DNA from: Desarmillaria ectypa
Lineage: Eukaryota > Basidiomycota > Agaricomycetes > Agaricales > Physalacriaceae
Length of the DNA: 64,000 nucleotides
Assembly: GCA_030407005.1 (NCBI GenBank)
Contig: JAUDYN010000003.1
Location: forward strand, 1,240,001 to 1,304,000
Reading direction: 5' to 3'
Both the position numbers and the translations under genes were made by a program. Of this stretch, positions 1-11,035 are shown piece by piece. The number at the start of each line of letters is the position of its first letter. Position 1 is the stretch's first letter. Under the pieces are notes generated by a model, which made no database searches, was not told the origin of the DNA, and worked only from the letters and a program-made list of their open reading frames with translations.

Positions 1-859
1 AGGGTTGTATGGCTCATCAACGGGAACCTCATAGGAAGGAGATGGTCTTCTGTTTACAAATGAGTGAAATGAATCTATGGAAAAAGAAAGAAAAGAAAAA
101 AACACACTTCATGGGAGGACTCGTAGTGCGGCGAGGAGAAGGAGGCGCATCATCAAGAGGCCGACGATCTCTTCGACCATAGTCCCTTCGAGGACGTGGG
201 GGATCATTGAATTCGTCCCGTGGATCGCGAGGTGGCCTCGAGTATCTATCTCCGTTTTTGCGGTCACTCGAGCGGTCCCTACGGTCTGATGTTCGGGTGC
301 TATCTCGAGAGGGAGGGCGAGGTGAGCCACTGTCGGAAATTTTGGCCCTCTTCAGACGTTCTTCTGGCTCAGGAGCATCGGGGTCATCCAAGTGTTCACT
401 TCGCTTTCTGCGCCGGTCCTTGCTATCGCGGTCGTAGTCGCGGTCACGGTGACTGTGCCTACTTTCCCCTCTAGCCCGATCCCTGTCCCCTCGGTGACCG
501 TCCCGATCTCTGCGACGATCCCTGTCTTTGTCTTTGTCTCTTTCCCTTTCTCTGTCTCTGTCTCTTTCTCTTTCTCTGTCCCGGTAGTGGTCTCCAGAAC
601 GGGTTGAATCTCTGGCTCTATCACTTCCCCTGTCCCGGCTGCGACTTCGCCTTCTCCTGTCGTCATCCCGGCGCCTATCTCTCCGTTCCCTTTCTCGGGA
701 ATGAGATACATGAGACTTCTTGGTGCGCAAGGTGTCGGTAGAGTGGTTACGAGACCTGAAAAGCCAATCAATGGTTGTAATACACTGTCAGGGAAGGATA
801 ACGCACGACCTGTGGGCAGGAGATTTGTCGATATCCATCTTGTCGTTTGGCGAAGACAT
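1..859 (-). CDS. Arg/Asp/Ser-rich RS-like nuclear protein, 5' part (runs off left edge)
   Basis: Three exons can be read: 859-810, 755-108 and 49 down to the window edge, joined by GT..AG introns in consistent phase. The chosen start gives MSSPNDKMDIDKSPAHR, and the frame stays open after the second intron to the edge. The product is dominated by RE, RD and DR dipeptides (RERERRDRRRDDDRRRR-like runs), followed by a region with many SPxR and PPRP motifs. Such RS/RD domains are typical of splicing-associated nuclear proteins and of N-terminal arms of splicing kinases and helicases. No folded domain lies in the visible part, so the family cannot be named. The low-complexity, CT-rich template makes long mirror frames on the other strand. 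Confidence is high that it is coding, low for the role. Confidence 0.7.
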
Positions 860-1340
860 GGTCGTTTTTCGAGAGTTGCTGCTTGGCCTTGTTTACCTGT
901 GCGCACGACCTATTTTCCTTTTCGGGGTCATACCTTCACAACCCTTCACTCACACCGCAAATGGAAGAATTTCAGGTGTACTGGAAAATCGTCCTGAAAC
1001 TGACCTTGCCCGCCATTTTTATAATTTCGGGACTAGTTTTCAGTCAAGTTTCTTTAGTCATGCGATCATTTCAGTATGACTGAAATTTTTCTGTTTGCGG
1101 TGTGATTGTGACTGGGAAATGTACATACCGTACGTGAATCACCTCAGTACTGTCAGCATCATACAATTGGGATTTTATTATTCTCTTCCTATCTATCACC
1201 GGACTTGGAGATCTCAGGACGATCTGGAAACCATTGACACCACGGATCGCACACCTCCCAGTACTCAGAAGCAGGGCTGGACCATTTCTAAGATCCTTCG
1301 GAGATAACTAACAGATAATGTATTCACAGTCGAATCCCTC
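860..1340. other. Intergenic, upstream of the RS-like gene
   Basis: About 480 bases hold no gene I can support. The part next to 860 must carry the promoter of the leftward RS-like gene. Short open frames here have no recognisable protein pattern or splice context. Confidence 0.5.
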
Positions 1341-2174
1341 GTAACCCATAGCTCTCATAATCTATATATACCTTGATACCCCATAGGTTTTGATTTCCAC
1401 CAACTCCGTTTGCAGGAAAATGGGTACCGTGACAATAACCCATACTTTTTAACGAAAATCTCCTCTCTGGTAACCCATACTTAGTTAGTCAGCATGCTGA
1501 CAAGAGCAACCCAGAGCGTCATAACGTCGCCGGATAGTAATATGTTAGGAATTGTCATTACCGCCTGTCAAATAATTTTACCACTGCACCTATTCGATCT
1601 GAGCATGGCATTGCCGACGATTTCCGATTTGAAAAAATCCCTGCAGAGCTGGAAGTCTGAGACTGAAGCAAAGCGAGCAGACATTGCAGACAGACTAGCC
1701 CATGGGAGATAGGTTTCGGCAGATGAAGAATCCTAGTTGGATGAGGGAGGCAATTTTGTGGATGAAGACATCGTTATCGAGAAGCTTGAGTCAGCATCAG
1801 ACATTGGCCGTGCTTTGAAAAATTTGAACGCAAACCAATGTTGATGATGAATCTTTGGATCCTCGCCCACTCGTCGTGATGCAATTCAACCTGTGATAAC
1901 CACTCAAAAATTCGTTGAGAGCATGAATGTCCCATTTGCTCGGCAATTGAAGACAATTTTGACCCCCCTTTGGACGTAAAACTAGACTTGAAGAGATAAA
2001 AGCACTAAAGGACACCGAAATTACTGCTTATTTCGCTCGTAGTTAACTGCTACAAGCTCGGAAACAGTACAAAATCATTTTGAGGCTTCCGAAATGAACC
2101 TATAACGACCTCCCTCTAACCCCACACTCTCTAATAACTCATAGCTCGGAGGTTCCACCGATCGCTATGGGTTA
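1341..2174. repeat. Region bounded by inverted AACCCATAGC and rich in GTAACCCATA motifs
   Basis: The motif TAACCCATA(G/C) occurs at about 1342-1351, 1438-1446 and 1471-1480. Degenerate copies lie near 1376 and 2134, and an inverted copy at 2164-2173. AACCCATAGC (1343-1352) and its exact reverse complement (2164-2173) enclose about 830 bases containing a decayed ORF. Repeated short motifs near the ends of a segment are known from hAT- and CACTA-type DNA transposons. I cannot show target-site duplications or a transposase, so calling this a mobile-element fossil is inference. Confidence 0.3.
1605..1850 (+). pseudogene. Decayed ORF with SAP-like N-terminus
   Basis: From ATG 1605 one frame reads MALPTISDLKKSLQSWKSE and then a KRADIADRLAHGR segment. 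It hits TAG at 1710 and another stop seven codons later. The same frame then continues with an acidic stretch (DEGGNFVDEDIVIEKLESA) and stops near 1850. The spacing of L, K, G/A and RADIADRL resembles a SAP domain, a short helix-extended-helix DNA-binding motif. Composition stays protein-like across both stops, which suggests a recently disabled gene rather than random sequence. A further fragment (VESMNVPFARQLKTI) follows in another frame near 1915. No intron explains the stops. It may be part of a degraded transposable element. Confidence 0.35.
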
Positions 2175-2305
2175 AGAGGGTGTTGACTCTACGGGAAACA
2201 TATGACCAGCAACGGAAAGGACGGTCCGGGCACTGATCCTCCTTTATTTAAAATCGTACTGGTATCCTACTTGTCGTTCCCCTCGGACCTACACCTTCTT
2301 TCCCA

Positions 2306-3332
2306 ATGGCCCTTGCTTCCAACAAAGTAGTTTGCATTACCGGCGCATCTCGAGGGATTGGTCGCGGCTGGTGCGCCTTCTCTTTTTCGCGATAACATTA
2401 AACGATCTTGATAACATACCGCGCGAAGTGCTTTAGAATTTGCTAAACACGGTGCTTCTGGGCTGGTCTTGCATTATTTTGAAACAGATGAAGAGATCCT
2501 GTCTTTGAAAGCTGAAATTGAAATCCACAATACTCGAGTTGTCACGGTATATGGTAACATTTCTGATCCCGCTACTTCAACCAAGGTAGGGAATTATATC
2601 CAGCAGTCACCGTTGTTGAATATATTATTTCAGATTGTTGAATCAGGCATCGATGCCTTTGGCCGCATAGATGTTCTTGTCTCCAATGCTGGAATATGTC
2701 CCTTTCATGAATTTCTCACCATGCCTCTCGAAATCTATGAACGAACACGAAAGGTTAACCTCGATGGATCATTCTATATCGTACAAGGTAATGTGAACAG
2801 ACATATATTCCATTACTTTGCTTTATTTCTATGACAGCTGTCGCAAATCAAATGAAGAATCAGACTCCCCAAGGCGGCGCGATTGTTGCAATCTCTTCTA
2901 TTTCTGCGTTCTTTGGTGGCGAATTCCAATGGTACGTTACTTCATGCAATCTCTCGTACATACATACTTATAATATTCCAGCCATTATACGCCAACGAAA
3001 GCCGCGATATTATCTCTCATGCAGAGTTGTGCCATAGCGCTCGGCAAGTATGGCATACGAGCCAACGCAGTTCTCCCTGGCACGATAGCCACGGACATCA
3101 ACAAGGAAGATTTATCTGACTCCGAAAAACGGAAATACATGATAAAACGGACCGCTCTCGGTCGCCTTGGAGGTTCGTGCTGCGTTTGCACTAAAATGAT
3201 CAACAAGTTGATATGTATCAAGCCCCCGACGACGTTGCAGGTCCTGTCGTTTTCTTAGCCAGCGATCTAGCGAAATACATCACGGGAACGTCATTACTGG
3301 TAGATGGAGGAATGGGCAGTAATTTACAATAA
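2306..3332 (+). CDS. Short-chain dehydrogenase/reductase (classical SDR)
   Basis: An NAD(P)-dependent oxidoreductase of the classical SDR superfamily, assembled from about six exons. The start (MALASNKVVCITGASRG) leads directly into the Rossmann cofactor motif TGASRGIG. Further hallmarks are NAG in LVSNAGICPFHEF, the SSIS strand before the active site, and the YTPTK catalytic Tyr-Lys pair. The substrate loop is PGTIATDIN and the C-terminus is TGTSLLVDGGMGSN, all in normal order and spacing. The first intron (2371-2428) restores GRGCALEFAKHGA. The length of roughly 260 residues is normal. The gene ends 31 bases from the end of the convergent cupin gene. The substrate cannot be told from sequence; 3-oxoacyl-ACP reductase-like and sugar/alcohol dehydrogenase-like roles are both possible. 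Confidence 0.9.
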
Positions 3333-3362
3333 ACGGATATGTGTAGATCGGGCCGGTCGGCC

Positions 3363-4168
3363 CTACTCAACCGACTCAGGTGTCAAAACGTTGCCGTTCA
3401 CCAAGACGGGTTCTGCAGACAGCAAGACAGTCACCCAGCACGCCCAGGAAGTGTTGGAAGGATTCTTCCATGCATGCATGGCACCCTTCATGACGACTGT
3501 ATCTCCTGGAGTATCGAGCAACTTCTCAGTGCCATCTTCCATGAGCAATACAATTTCTCCGTGAACTACGAAGGTGAAATCGTAATGAAAGTAGCGTAGA
3601 GCAGAGAGACCTCAAGATACATACCTAGAATGTTGTAGTCCAAAGATGAAGTCCGATGCTGAGATAAAAATAAGTACAGATTATAATCGTTGGAGGAAAT
3701 GAACCTCTACCATTGGCGTTACAGCACCAGGTGGTAACTCGGTTGCCGCGCAGCTAGACCCATTCAAAGGCACGATTCCAAGGTTGATGGAAGGTTTGAG
3801 AGGCCTCTGAACCCCATCTTCACTTTATGATTGAAGATGGGTTTCAGACTTCAGAAGCACTGTGTTTATTTGAAACGCACGAAGAATTGTTGTCATTTGT
3901 GGGAAGAGAATCCAGTGTGCGCCAGATAGGTGCGCCTCGTCCCCCTTGAGCAATGGGGATGTCCTTGAGATTCAGCACTGATTAAAACGAAGACAGGATC
4001 GTGATGTTCAATCGAACTTACCGCCCATTGCAAGGCGGTGTCGATTTGAATAGTGCCTTGTCCTCCCGAATTGTGGGAGGTCTATGCTTGTAACTAACAT
4101 TAATGCTAAAGGCAGGTTAAAGCACATACCACGATACGACGAATCTGAGGGGGTTCCGTTATGGTCAT
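3363..4168 (-). CDS. Small cupin-domain protein
   Basis: A single-domain cupin, roughly 170-180 residues, built from about six short exons. The start at 4168 gives MTITEPPQIRRIV. The cupin core spans GAVTPMHRTSSLDYNIL, VHGEIVLLMEDG, TPGDTVVMKGAMHAWKNPS and a closing VLL strand. The first cupin motif keeps one His (PMHRT) where metal-binding members have HxH, and the second keeps G(D)xxxxxGxxHAW. Proteins of this exact layout are common and uncharacterised in Agaricomycetes. A metal-dependent role is possible but unproven. The exon joining TALQWA to DIPIAQGG is the least certain splice. It is convergent with the SDR gene; a shared pathway cannot be concluded from that. Confidence 0.75.
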
Positions 4169-4404
4169 CGGAGGAAAAGACGGGCGACCAAGATAAGACG
4201 GCAACTAAAGACGATCAAATGGATGTCACGTTAGTACTCTTGATTTAGCCGGTGGGCCGGTGGTGGACCGTACGCAGATATGTTCAAATAGGACAACTAC
4301 ATAATACAACAATAGGCAGGCGAAGCACGGGGACCTCGATAACGAAGGATCCGTAGGCCATTCGACATGCTGTCTAAGGTGCGGTATCTGCAATAACCGA
4401 AGGG

Positions 4405-5718
4405 TCAGTTGGGGAACACGGACAAAGCATAAGACGTACAGTAATAATACTCGTCGATCAAGGGAATCCAGTCCTTCATCAAAGCACCGAATAGTCCCAG
4501 TAAGGGCGCGTGAGACGTTTTCTCAGCTACCGCTTCTAACTTGGGTCTAAAGAACGGGCTTAATGACGATTTGGTAGCACGTTGTAGACCCGCGTACCGT
4601 GTATAAGCTTCCCATATGGAGCCACGCAAGAGATACCAAATCATATCCTTGTCTCTCCGTCCGTATTCAGAACGCTCGAGCTGAGCGGAGGTGGAAGGAA
4701 TCCGTCGTAGGCTCCGTGATATTAGTTCCATGGCCAATGCGGTCATGAGCGCACGATTAGATCGTCGGTCAGTGAATAGCAGTGTAGCTGTCAATCATTT
4801 ATCAGCATATTGGAGGTCTCAAGTAGACTCGTTGTACCATAGACAAGAGGTCTCAAGATATATACAATTTCTGAGAGCCATTCCTGAGGCGCAGACAGCG
4901 TTCTGACGAGAGACAGAGATGGTTTGACTGACGGCGATGTTAATGCCTTGGGAAGGAGATAATCCTCAACGGAGTTTTGGGATCGAGATGGCGGGGGAGA
5001 CAACAGCAACGGATGCGGTGACAAGGGTGTGTGGTTATTTTTGAGATGGTCAGGCGTTACAGGCAGTGATGATGAAGGGCTTGAAGCCGCGAGTGTAGGA
5101 GAAGAGGCATTAGACGCTGAGGCAGGCGGCAATGCAGTAGGATCGAAGTCTCGCTCAGGTATTGGAGGAGACATTAACGGTTTCTTTGTGATCCGTAAAA
5201 GAAGCAGGCGGAGAACAGCCCTGAAATGAAAATTAAAGTCAGAGAAAGCAAAGACAGTATGAGAACGTACTTGATCGCCTCAAGGAACAGTATGCTCCGC
5301 CACCGGTTTTGTGAGGACACCTTCCGGCGCAAGCCCATCTCGATGACCAGCTCCGTATATCGAATGAGTTCTAGCGTCCGAGCAATCCACTTGTATACAT
5401 TGCTCTTTTCGGTCCATGCTCTTGTGAAACGCGAATGAAGTGAGGTTGGAATGAGTGGGTGGTATTTGGGATCACTTCGCACGACCTTGGCAAGCAGCGT
5501 GTCATGGTACATGCTCATGACGTTGAGCAGCGTTGAAACTGGGTAAATATTGAGCATGCATCAACAGAAACGGGCGTCTACTAACGTGCTTCAGAAGCCA
5601 GCTCAGCATCCTTGAATCGACCTGGTAGAAACCAGGTGACGGATCTCAGGGTGGATTCGAGTGAAGAGATTGTGGAGACATTGTTGAGAAGAAAGGACTC
5701 GTATCGAGCGACAGCCAT
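4405..5718 (-). CDS. PEX16: Peroxin-16 (peroxisomal membrane biogenesis)
   Basis: Four exons give a protein of roughly 400 residues matching the Pex16 family from end to end. The N-terminus is MAVARYESFLLNNVSTI, then LESTLRSVTWFLPGRF, the long helical region TLLNVMSMYHDTLLAKV, and NRWRSILFLEAIK followed by VLRLLLLRITKKP. A proline/serine-rich low-complexity insert precedes the diagnostic EWLSEIVYILRPLVY. The C-terminal part begins LLFTDRRSNRALMTALAMEL. Pex16 is an integral peroxisomal or ER membrane protein that helps insert other peroxisomal membrane proteins. The intron after LVY removes an in-frame stop and restores the conserved RPLVYATLL junction. The start at 5718 fits the usual short N-terminus. 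Confidence 0.9.
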
Positions 5719-6085
5719 GAGCCAGCTGCACGATGGGGGAAGAAAAAAGAGTTGGGGTATTTCCGAGTATGTATATCAATATTTGCAGAATTTAGAACGT
5801 GATACCTTCTTCCGGCTATATTCTCCCTGGCCGGCTTACGTTTCAGCGTTGTGGGCGTCGCAATATTCAGGACCATCGATGCTAACTAAACTCGTTGCTT
5901 TTGCGAGCCCTTAATGTCATGCCAGTATTGCCAGATTTCTCGCTTCGTGGCGGCGCGTGGCTTGAATGAGGAAGGTTCGTTTCTGATACAAGAATGTCAA
6001 TTTACGAGAAACATACCACGAGGACCGGCTCGCGCATATATATATCAGGCTTGCCAGGTCGACATGTTGTGGGTACCCAACTCGT
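5719..6085. promoter_or_regulatory. Divergent promoter between PEX16 and the 6086 gene
   Basis: About 370 bases separate the leftward PEX16 start from the rightward gene. Both promoters must lie here. No conserved element could be assigned by eye. The short ORF at 5914 has no supporting features. Confidence 0.4.
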
Positions 6086-7662
6086 ATGCTCCAGTCCTCA
6101 GCCTCCCATCTTGATTATTACCGGGTCAGTCCAGTCAGAGGCCAGCTAGAGCCCTATGATCCAACCACTGCGAGAAATTGGAGGTACATTCAGATCACCG
6201 ATACGCCCAATGAGCTCAAGGTACGTTGCTGATCCTCATGATCCCATCTCCCTGGCCTTATTCTAGGTCACAGGTTCTTTTGCCCCCATCGGTCGCGTCA
6301 ACGTACGAGGAGCTCTTGCGGCTTGAAGTTATGGAGCTGGATAAGAGGGGTACTGTAAATTGGGGGCGAATTCTCGAAATCAGGCATCTCAAGGTGTCAT
6401 CTACTCTCCCTTTCCCTGCGGTATTTAACTTATACTGTCTACTTATTGTTCAAAAGGACCGGATGATACGCAAATGCCAGCGACTATCAAGGGTAATACC
6501 TCCCAAGCGAATCGGTCGTGGAGATCCATTTGTCTTCCAGACCCTGATCGCACCTGAAGACTTTCGTTTGAAAGAGATGGAAACTTGGTTCCGCCAGGAG
6601 CAATCGCTACACAAGGGTAGATCGGTCGCTGTTCATCGTCCCACTGTGCAGAAGGTATCACCACGAAACTCTTGCTGTGTTCGGTGTGCACGCGCGACGC
6701 AGCCTGACCTTGCTGCGTCCACGGCACCCACGCCAAAGTTGGACCAGGCTCGTTCTTCTCGCGTGAAAGAAGTAGGACCAAAGTCACTCAAGAATACACC
6801 AACGTCTAGTCGCGTAATAGAGGCTGTCAAAGAGGAGCCATCGCATATATCTACACCATTCAAAGAGATACTGGTACCTTCCCCGTCCGTACCGGAGGAC
6901 ATTAACTTTGAGGTACTGCACACGAAACCCATTGATACCGAAGTGGTGCAGGCAGGCGTTGCTCCCACGCCTGATGCAAGTCTTCCTCCCGCTAATGCCG
7001 AGGAACAAAACGATTCTTCAGATTCCTCAACAATAGCGCCTACACCTCCCGCATCACCACCACCACTCCCGCACCTTTTACGAATATCAGATCCTTCTCT
7101 GGTCAAAGATATTCTCGAAGCAGAGACTTCAACTGCCACCAAACCTATGTCGGAACCACCTGCACCTAGACCTCCTTTGGTCCGCCGTAGGAGTTGCATC
7201 AAACGGTCTAGCATCGGCGATTCTGTAAAGACGGTATCATGGGCAGATGATCGGGAGTGGACAGAGCATTTTCCGAAGAGGTCTGTAACCCCTGAACCGG
7301 TGATAGTAGAAGAACCTGGTGCGCAAGTTCTTGAATTTCACTGATGTTTTTTTGACTCGTTGTCAGGTTCTGCGTGGGGTGAGAACTACGATGAACACGT
7401 CTCTAGACTCGACATACTGCACCGCGAGTTGACGAAGAGTCTGGAGGAAATTCGAGCAGACCCGGCGCATTTCCGGGTAGTGGATGCTATTATTTCTGAC
7501 CATAAGCAGAGGGTGACGGCGAACTGTTATACAGGACAACTTGGCAGTTTATTAGATCAGGGCAAGTATTTATTGCAATCTTTGTGACCCTTTTTCGCTT
7601 ACTTTGTTGCAGTACAAGAGGAAGACGACGACGACGATTGGGACGGAGATAACGACACATGA
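6086..7662 (+). CDS. Unassigned protein with KTVSWAD motif and acidic C-terminus
   Basis: Roughly 440 residues from five exons; I do not recognise the family. The chosen start gives MLQSSASHLDYYRVSP and leads into a well-ordered N-terminal part (ARNWRYIQITDTPNELK, ASTYEELLRLEVMELDKRG). A long disordered middle rich in Pro, Ser and Thr follows. Near the end is SCIKRSSIGDSVKTVSWAD, a pattern often seen in fungal regulatory proteins, and the helical GSAWGENYDEHVSRLD segment. The last residues are strongly acidic (QEEDDDDDWDGDND). The last intron (7562-7612) begins GCAAGT instead of GT. It is probably a nuclear or cytosolic regulatory protein, but that is inference only. Confidence 0.6.
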
Positions 7663-7742
7663 ATGTTACGATAGTTCAGTGAAGCGGATGACATATTCAT
7701 GGATACTTGTGTGATTTAGGCGCTCTGGGCGTTTTGCGACAT

Positions 7743-8752
7743 TTACCCGACATCCGAGCTTTCAGCGTCGCTGTCTCCATAATCTGCAAGCCCGCTTAGG
7801 CCGGTGCTGGTATTCCTCCGCGTTTCCTCCCCCGCCAACTGCAGTCGTGTTGTCGCTTTGACAGTTTTCCACGCTCTACTCCACCGACCTTTCATGAACG
7901 CAAAAGCTGGCTGTTTGTCACCGAAATCGACTAGGACCTTCATCTCCATCTGAGTTGGGTTTGCTGCTGTTAAAATGAGTTTCGCTGTCCTGCGCATAAC
8001 CTCTTTCACAGATTCTTCGGGCTGACAACAGTGTCAGGGAATCGAGGATGCACTTTAATGAATAGAAAGTGGCACCTCCTCATCGCTACCTCCCCACTGT
8101 TCGTCCTCTTCCCCATCTTCAGCGAGGCGCGCACGTAATCGCTCCTCTCTGGCTTCATCATTGAGGCGTCTCTTCTTCTCCCGACGGTAGTCATCCGCCT
8201 CTTCGGGAGAAAAGAAGAAAGTGTCTTCCGTGTCTGAAGGTAGATCAGACCACCCGCCAGGTGATTCCGGAAGACTAGAACGTCCCGCACGTTCAACATC
8301 GATATCATATAGAAGCAAGCGAGCATCGTATCTGTAGCAAAGAAGCTGTCAGAACCGTTACGGCCCATTGATAGAATAGGAATGAAGATACAGAGAAACG
8401 GTCGGAACCCTTAGCTAGCTAGATATACAGGCCTTACCAATTCAAAGTGTGTTTGAGCATATTGAGACGACAAGGAATGCTCATACCTGTCCACCCAGAG
8501 ACTTTCGGACTCATCTGTATCATTCCCAGGTTTTCCCAAGCGTATAAGACCGTCGCCTATCGAATGGGCTCCACCAATGTCCACTTGTAAAGATTTTGCA
8601 GCAGATTTCGCGCGAGGACCTCGTATTATATCTGCTTCATACGCTTGGATAGAGAGCTGATTGGCTGATGAAGAGGTATCAGACGGTGCGGCCAGATGTG
8701 ATCCACGGTAACTCGACTTGTTCTGGCGGCTCTTCCGTTTTCGAGAAGACAT
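7743..8752 (-). CDS. Unassigned protein with VDRYDARLLL motif, possibly RNA-processing
   Basis: Three exons give about 285 residues. The start at 8752 (MSSRKRKSRQNKSSYRG) is basic. Then come SLWVDRYDARLLLYDI, an SDLPSDTEDTFFFSPEE acidic segment, a charged helix (RREKKRRLNDEAREERLRAR) and a C-terminal helical part with PNPTQ/MKVLVDFGDK-like residues. The DRYDARLLL segment recalls the DRY motif of the SWAP/CLASRP N-terminal domain (DRFDVRxxL). The second EERY element is not clearly present, so the match is only suggestive. Splices 8488/8333 and near 8079/8022 keep phase and remove in-frame stops. It lies tail-to-tail with the 6086 gene, 80 bases apart. Confidence 0.55.
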
Positions 8753-9090
8753 GATAAAAGGGAACGAACCCGAGTTTGTACTTGTTGACGTCACTTCCCC
8801 TCAGTTGCTGCCAGATCGATGCGTCATTAATCTCAGCAGTAGGGCTTCAGCTTCCAACCACCACTATATCGTCTCTACACATGTTCAATCTCAAGAGTCA
8901 AGACAACCACCTATAATGAATAAGATAGGAAATAGCGTAATACTATAACGACGAGTACATCATCAGCTATGGTAGCCCATTTCGTGCTTCCTTGCATTCA
9001 TCGCTATCTGCCAATTCGCATCGTTTCTCATTGGGAAATATCAACTACATCATAAGAGGACCCCAAGTTGCGACCGAGAGCAAAGATTAT
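8753..9090. other. Intergenic, promoter side of the 8752 gene
   Basis: About 340 bases without a supportable gene. It contains the leftward promoter of the unassigned 8752 gene and lies before the first recognisable ferric-reductase remnant. Confidence 0.4.
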
Positions 9091-11035
9091 CATTGACGTT
9101 TCTGAACTTCTACTGCGTCCTTTTGTTCCGGGTCACTGTCGGCGTCGGTACCTGTACCCTGAACGCGGTGGAAGTCTTCCTCGCCTGCGCCTATATCGCT
9201 GCACTGCTTACTTGGGAATGCGTCAACGGTGAGAATCGTCAATGATCTTTGTTGAATCGTGGCATATCTTCCAATAGGTACTACTGCCGATTGGGCCACG
9301 TTCAATCCCAAGTTCCTCGAGCCATTTTCCATCGGTGACGGCGCTTGGAACGAATAACAATATTTTGTCATGTATGCTACTAACTTCTAGTGAATACTGA
9401 ATGATTCACTGCTCATCTCCCACATGTGTATCGAGCGTTCTATCTTCAGGGATTTTCCTTCACGCAGTTTCAACGATCAGCCGTTTCCGCAAGTTTTTTT
9501 TTTTTGATTCCTACCACTGATTCCATCACAGTCCGGGGGTAAATGAGAATGATTATGGGTCCGAATGTGACTAGTGACGATCAGCGCCTTCTCTCTCTTG
9601 ATCTTGCTGTCTCTGCGACCTGTTAGAGCAGGCGCACACGAGTACTTCTATGCCCATATCCTTCCGGCTATGCGGGTTCTTTTTCGTTGGCAGCTTCATC
9701 CTACTAACGAATTGACTCTCAGAATCATTCTCATTGGCGGATATCATCATATCAAGTCCCATTACACGTAATCCCTCTTTTCCAGTGTCAGCCAATGTTG
9801 ATTAGTGACAGCTATGAACCCTGCATCTGGCTGTCCTTCATTATCTGGGGACTTGATCACGCCATACGGACGATCCGTGTCGCTGTCTTCAATCGCTCTT
9901 ACATTGGTTTCCAGACTGGGTGCGGTGCCTTCGATGAGCCTCTCTGAGAACTTTGTCCGCCTGACACTGAAGCGGCCCCCTCATTTCCACAGGCGTCCGG
10001 GCCAAGCTGCCTACCTAATCATGCCAGGAGTTTCTCGTCTGTTGTTCGAATGCCATCTTTTTACCATCGCTGGTTACGACAATTCTAGACTCAAGGAGAA
10101 GACCGGTGACGTTGAGATGGTGCCTGACATATCGTTCAAGTCTTTGGCTCTCAGCAACCAACGGAGTTAGAAGGAGTTGGTGTGTTTGGTGAACGTTCAG
10201 AAGGGTTTACACATCGATTGGCCGCCATTAGGTCGGACAAGGGGTCCGTTCAAGTTTTCATCGACGGACCATATGGATCCCCTCCTGATCTCAGTTCATT
10301 CGATACCTCTGTCTTTGTGTTGCTGGTAAGTGTACAATCGGGCTCTGCAACCATACTTGCTCATTTTTCCATCTATTTCAGGCGGTACTGGGGTGTCGTA
10401 CACGCTTCCACTGCCATTGGACACCATAGCGTAAGTTTCTTGTGATCGGTTCTTAGTTTCAAACCGATACTTCCGCAATAGTCGCGTACGCGATGGCAAA
10501 AGTGCATGCACAAAAGCAGTATTCATCTGGGCACTAAGGATACTAGTATTTTTGTTCCGAGAGATCGTTAGTACCGTTTCATTCACATTTGGTTAGACCA
10601 TGTGTGCTGATATCGAACGCGCTTTTTGACGCGTTACTTCGTGTACTGTCATCGTTGAACGTAGATATACGCATCCATATTACTGGAAGCTCTCCTAAGT
10701 TTGCTCAATGAGACACAACGTCAGCAGATTCCGTACCTCATCACAGAATGGAACACCATGACTTCTTGGTTGAGTCCGTTCACACGTGTATAAGGGACAT
10801 CCAGATCCTTCGAAACTGCTGCTTGAACAAGCAGAGGGCACCAGGAGCGGTTGTATTGTCCGTTACTTGTGCGTTTACCTTCTCTGTTCATATATCTAGC
10901 GCTGAAGTACCTTTAGTCTGCGGTCCGAAGACCGTCGTCAGTACATGTAAATCAGCTCTTCGAACTTCCCTACATACAGTTCTTAGAGGCGGCGCAAGTG
11001 TAACGTAACATGTGGAGACATTTGGTTATAATTGA
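9091..11035 (+). pseudogene. Ferric-chelate reductase (FRE family) pseudogene
   Basis: Pieces of a FRE/NOX-type transmembrane ferric reductase follow in the right order but not in one frame. They are an N-terminal membrane part (TLNAVEVFLACAYIAALLTW and a spliced VNGTTADWATFNPKF), a membrane segment (ILLSLRPVRAGAHEYFYAHI), WGLDHAIRTIRVAVFN, and the FAD-binding part (RRPGQAAYLIMPGVSRLLFE, CHLFTIAG). Then come the NADPH-binding part (VQVFIDGPYGSPPD, GGTGVSYTLPLPL), DGKSACTKAVFIWALR, VCGPKTVV and LRGGASVT. Frameshifts fall near 9940 and 10195, and near 10325 no splice choice keeps frame. A TAA at 11006 sits inside the family's conserved C-terminal VxxHVExFGY region, which continues in frame as HVETFGYN. 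The middle of the membrane domain (about 9365-9560, with a poly-T run) is unrecognisable. Intact members reduce Fe(III) or Cu(II) at the plasma membrane. Confidence 0.75.

Noticed and set aside
352..906. 184-codon minus ORF rich in Glu/Thr/Lys
   Set aside because: It is another frame of the same RS-repeat exon; the repeat keeps all frames open. The frame with RD/RE repeats matches known RS-like proteins.
5914..6114. ORF of 66 codons just upstream of the 6086 gene
   Set aside because: It overlaps the start of the 6086 gene in another frame and has no features of its own; it lies in the divergent promoter.
6633..7214. Long minus-strand ORF (193 codons) opposite the 6086 gene
   Set aside because: It mirrors a Pro/Ser-rich coding exon whose plus-strand frame continues across in-phase introns; the minus frame has no conserved pattern.
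9090..9371. Minus-strand ORF of 93 codons with an apparently natural acidic/basic C-terminus
   Set aside because: The same bases on the plus strand encode the N-terminal membrane part of the ferric reductase (TLNAVEVFLACAYIAALLTW and, after an intron, ADWATFNPKF), so the minus frame is a shadow.
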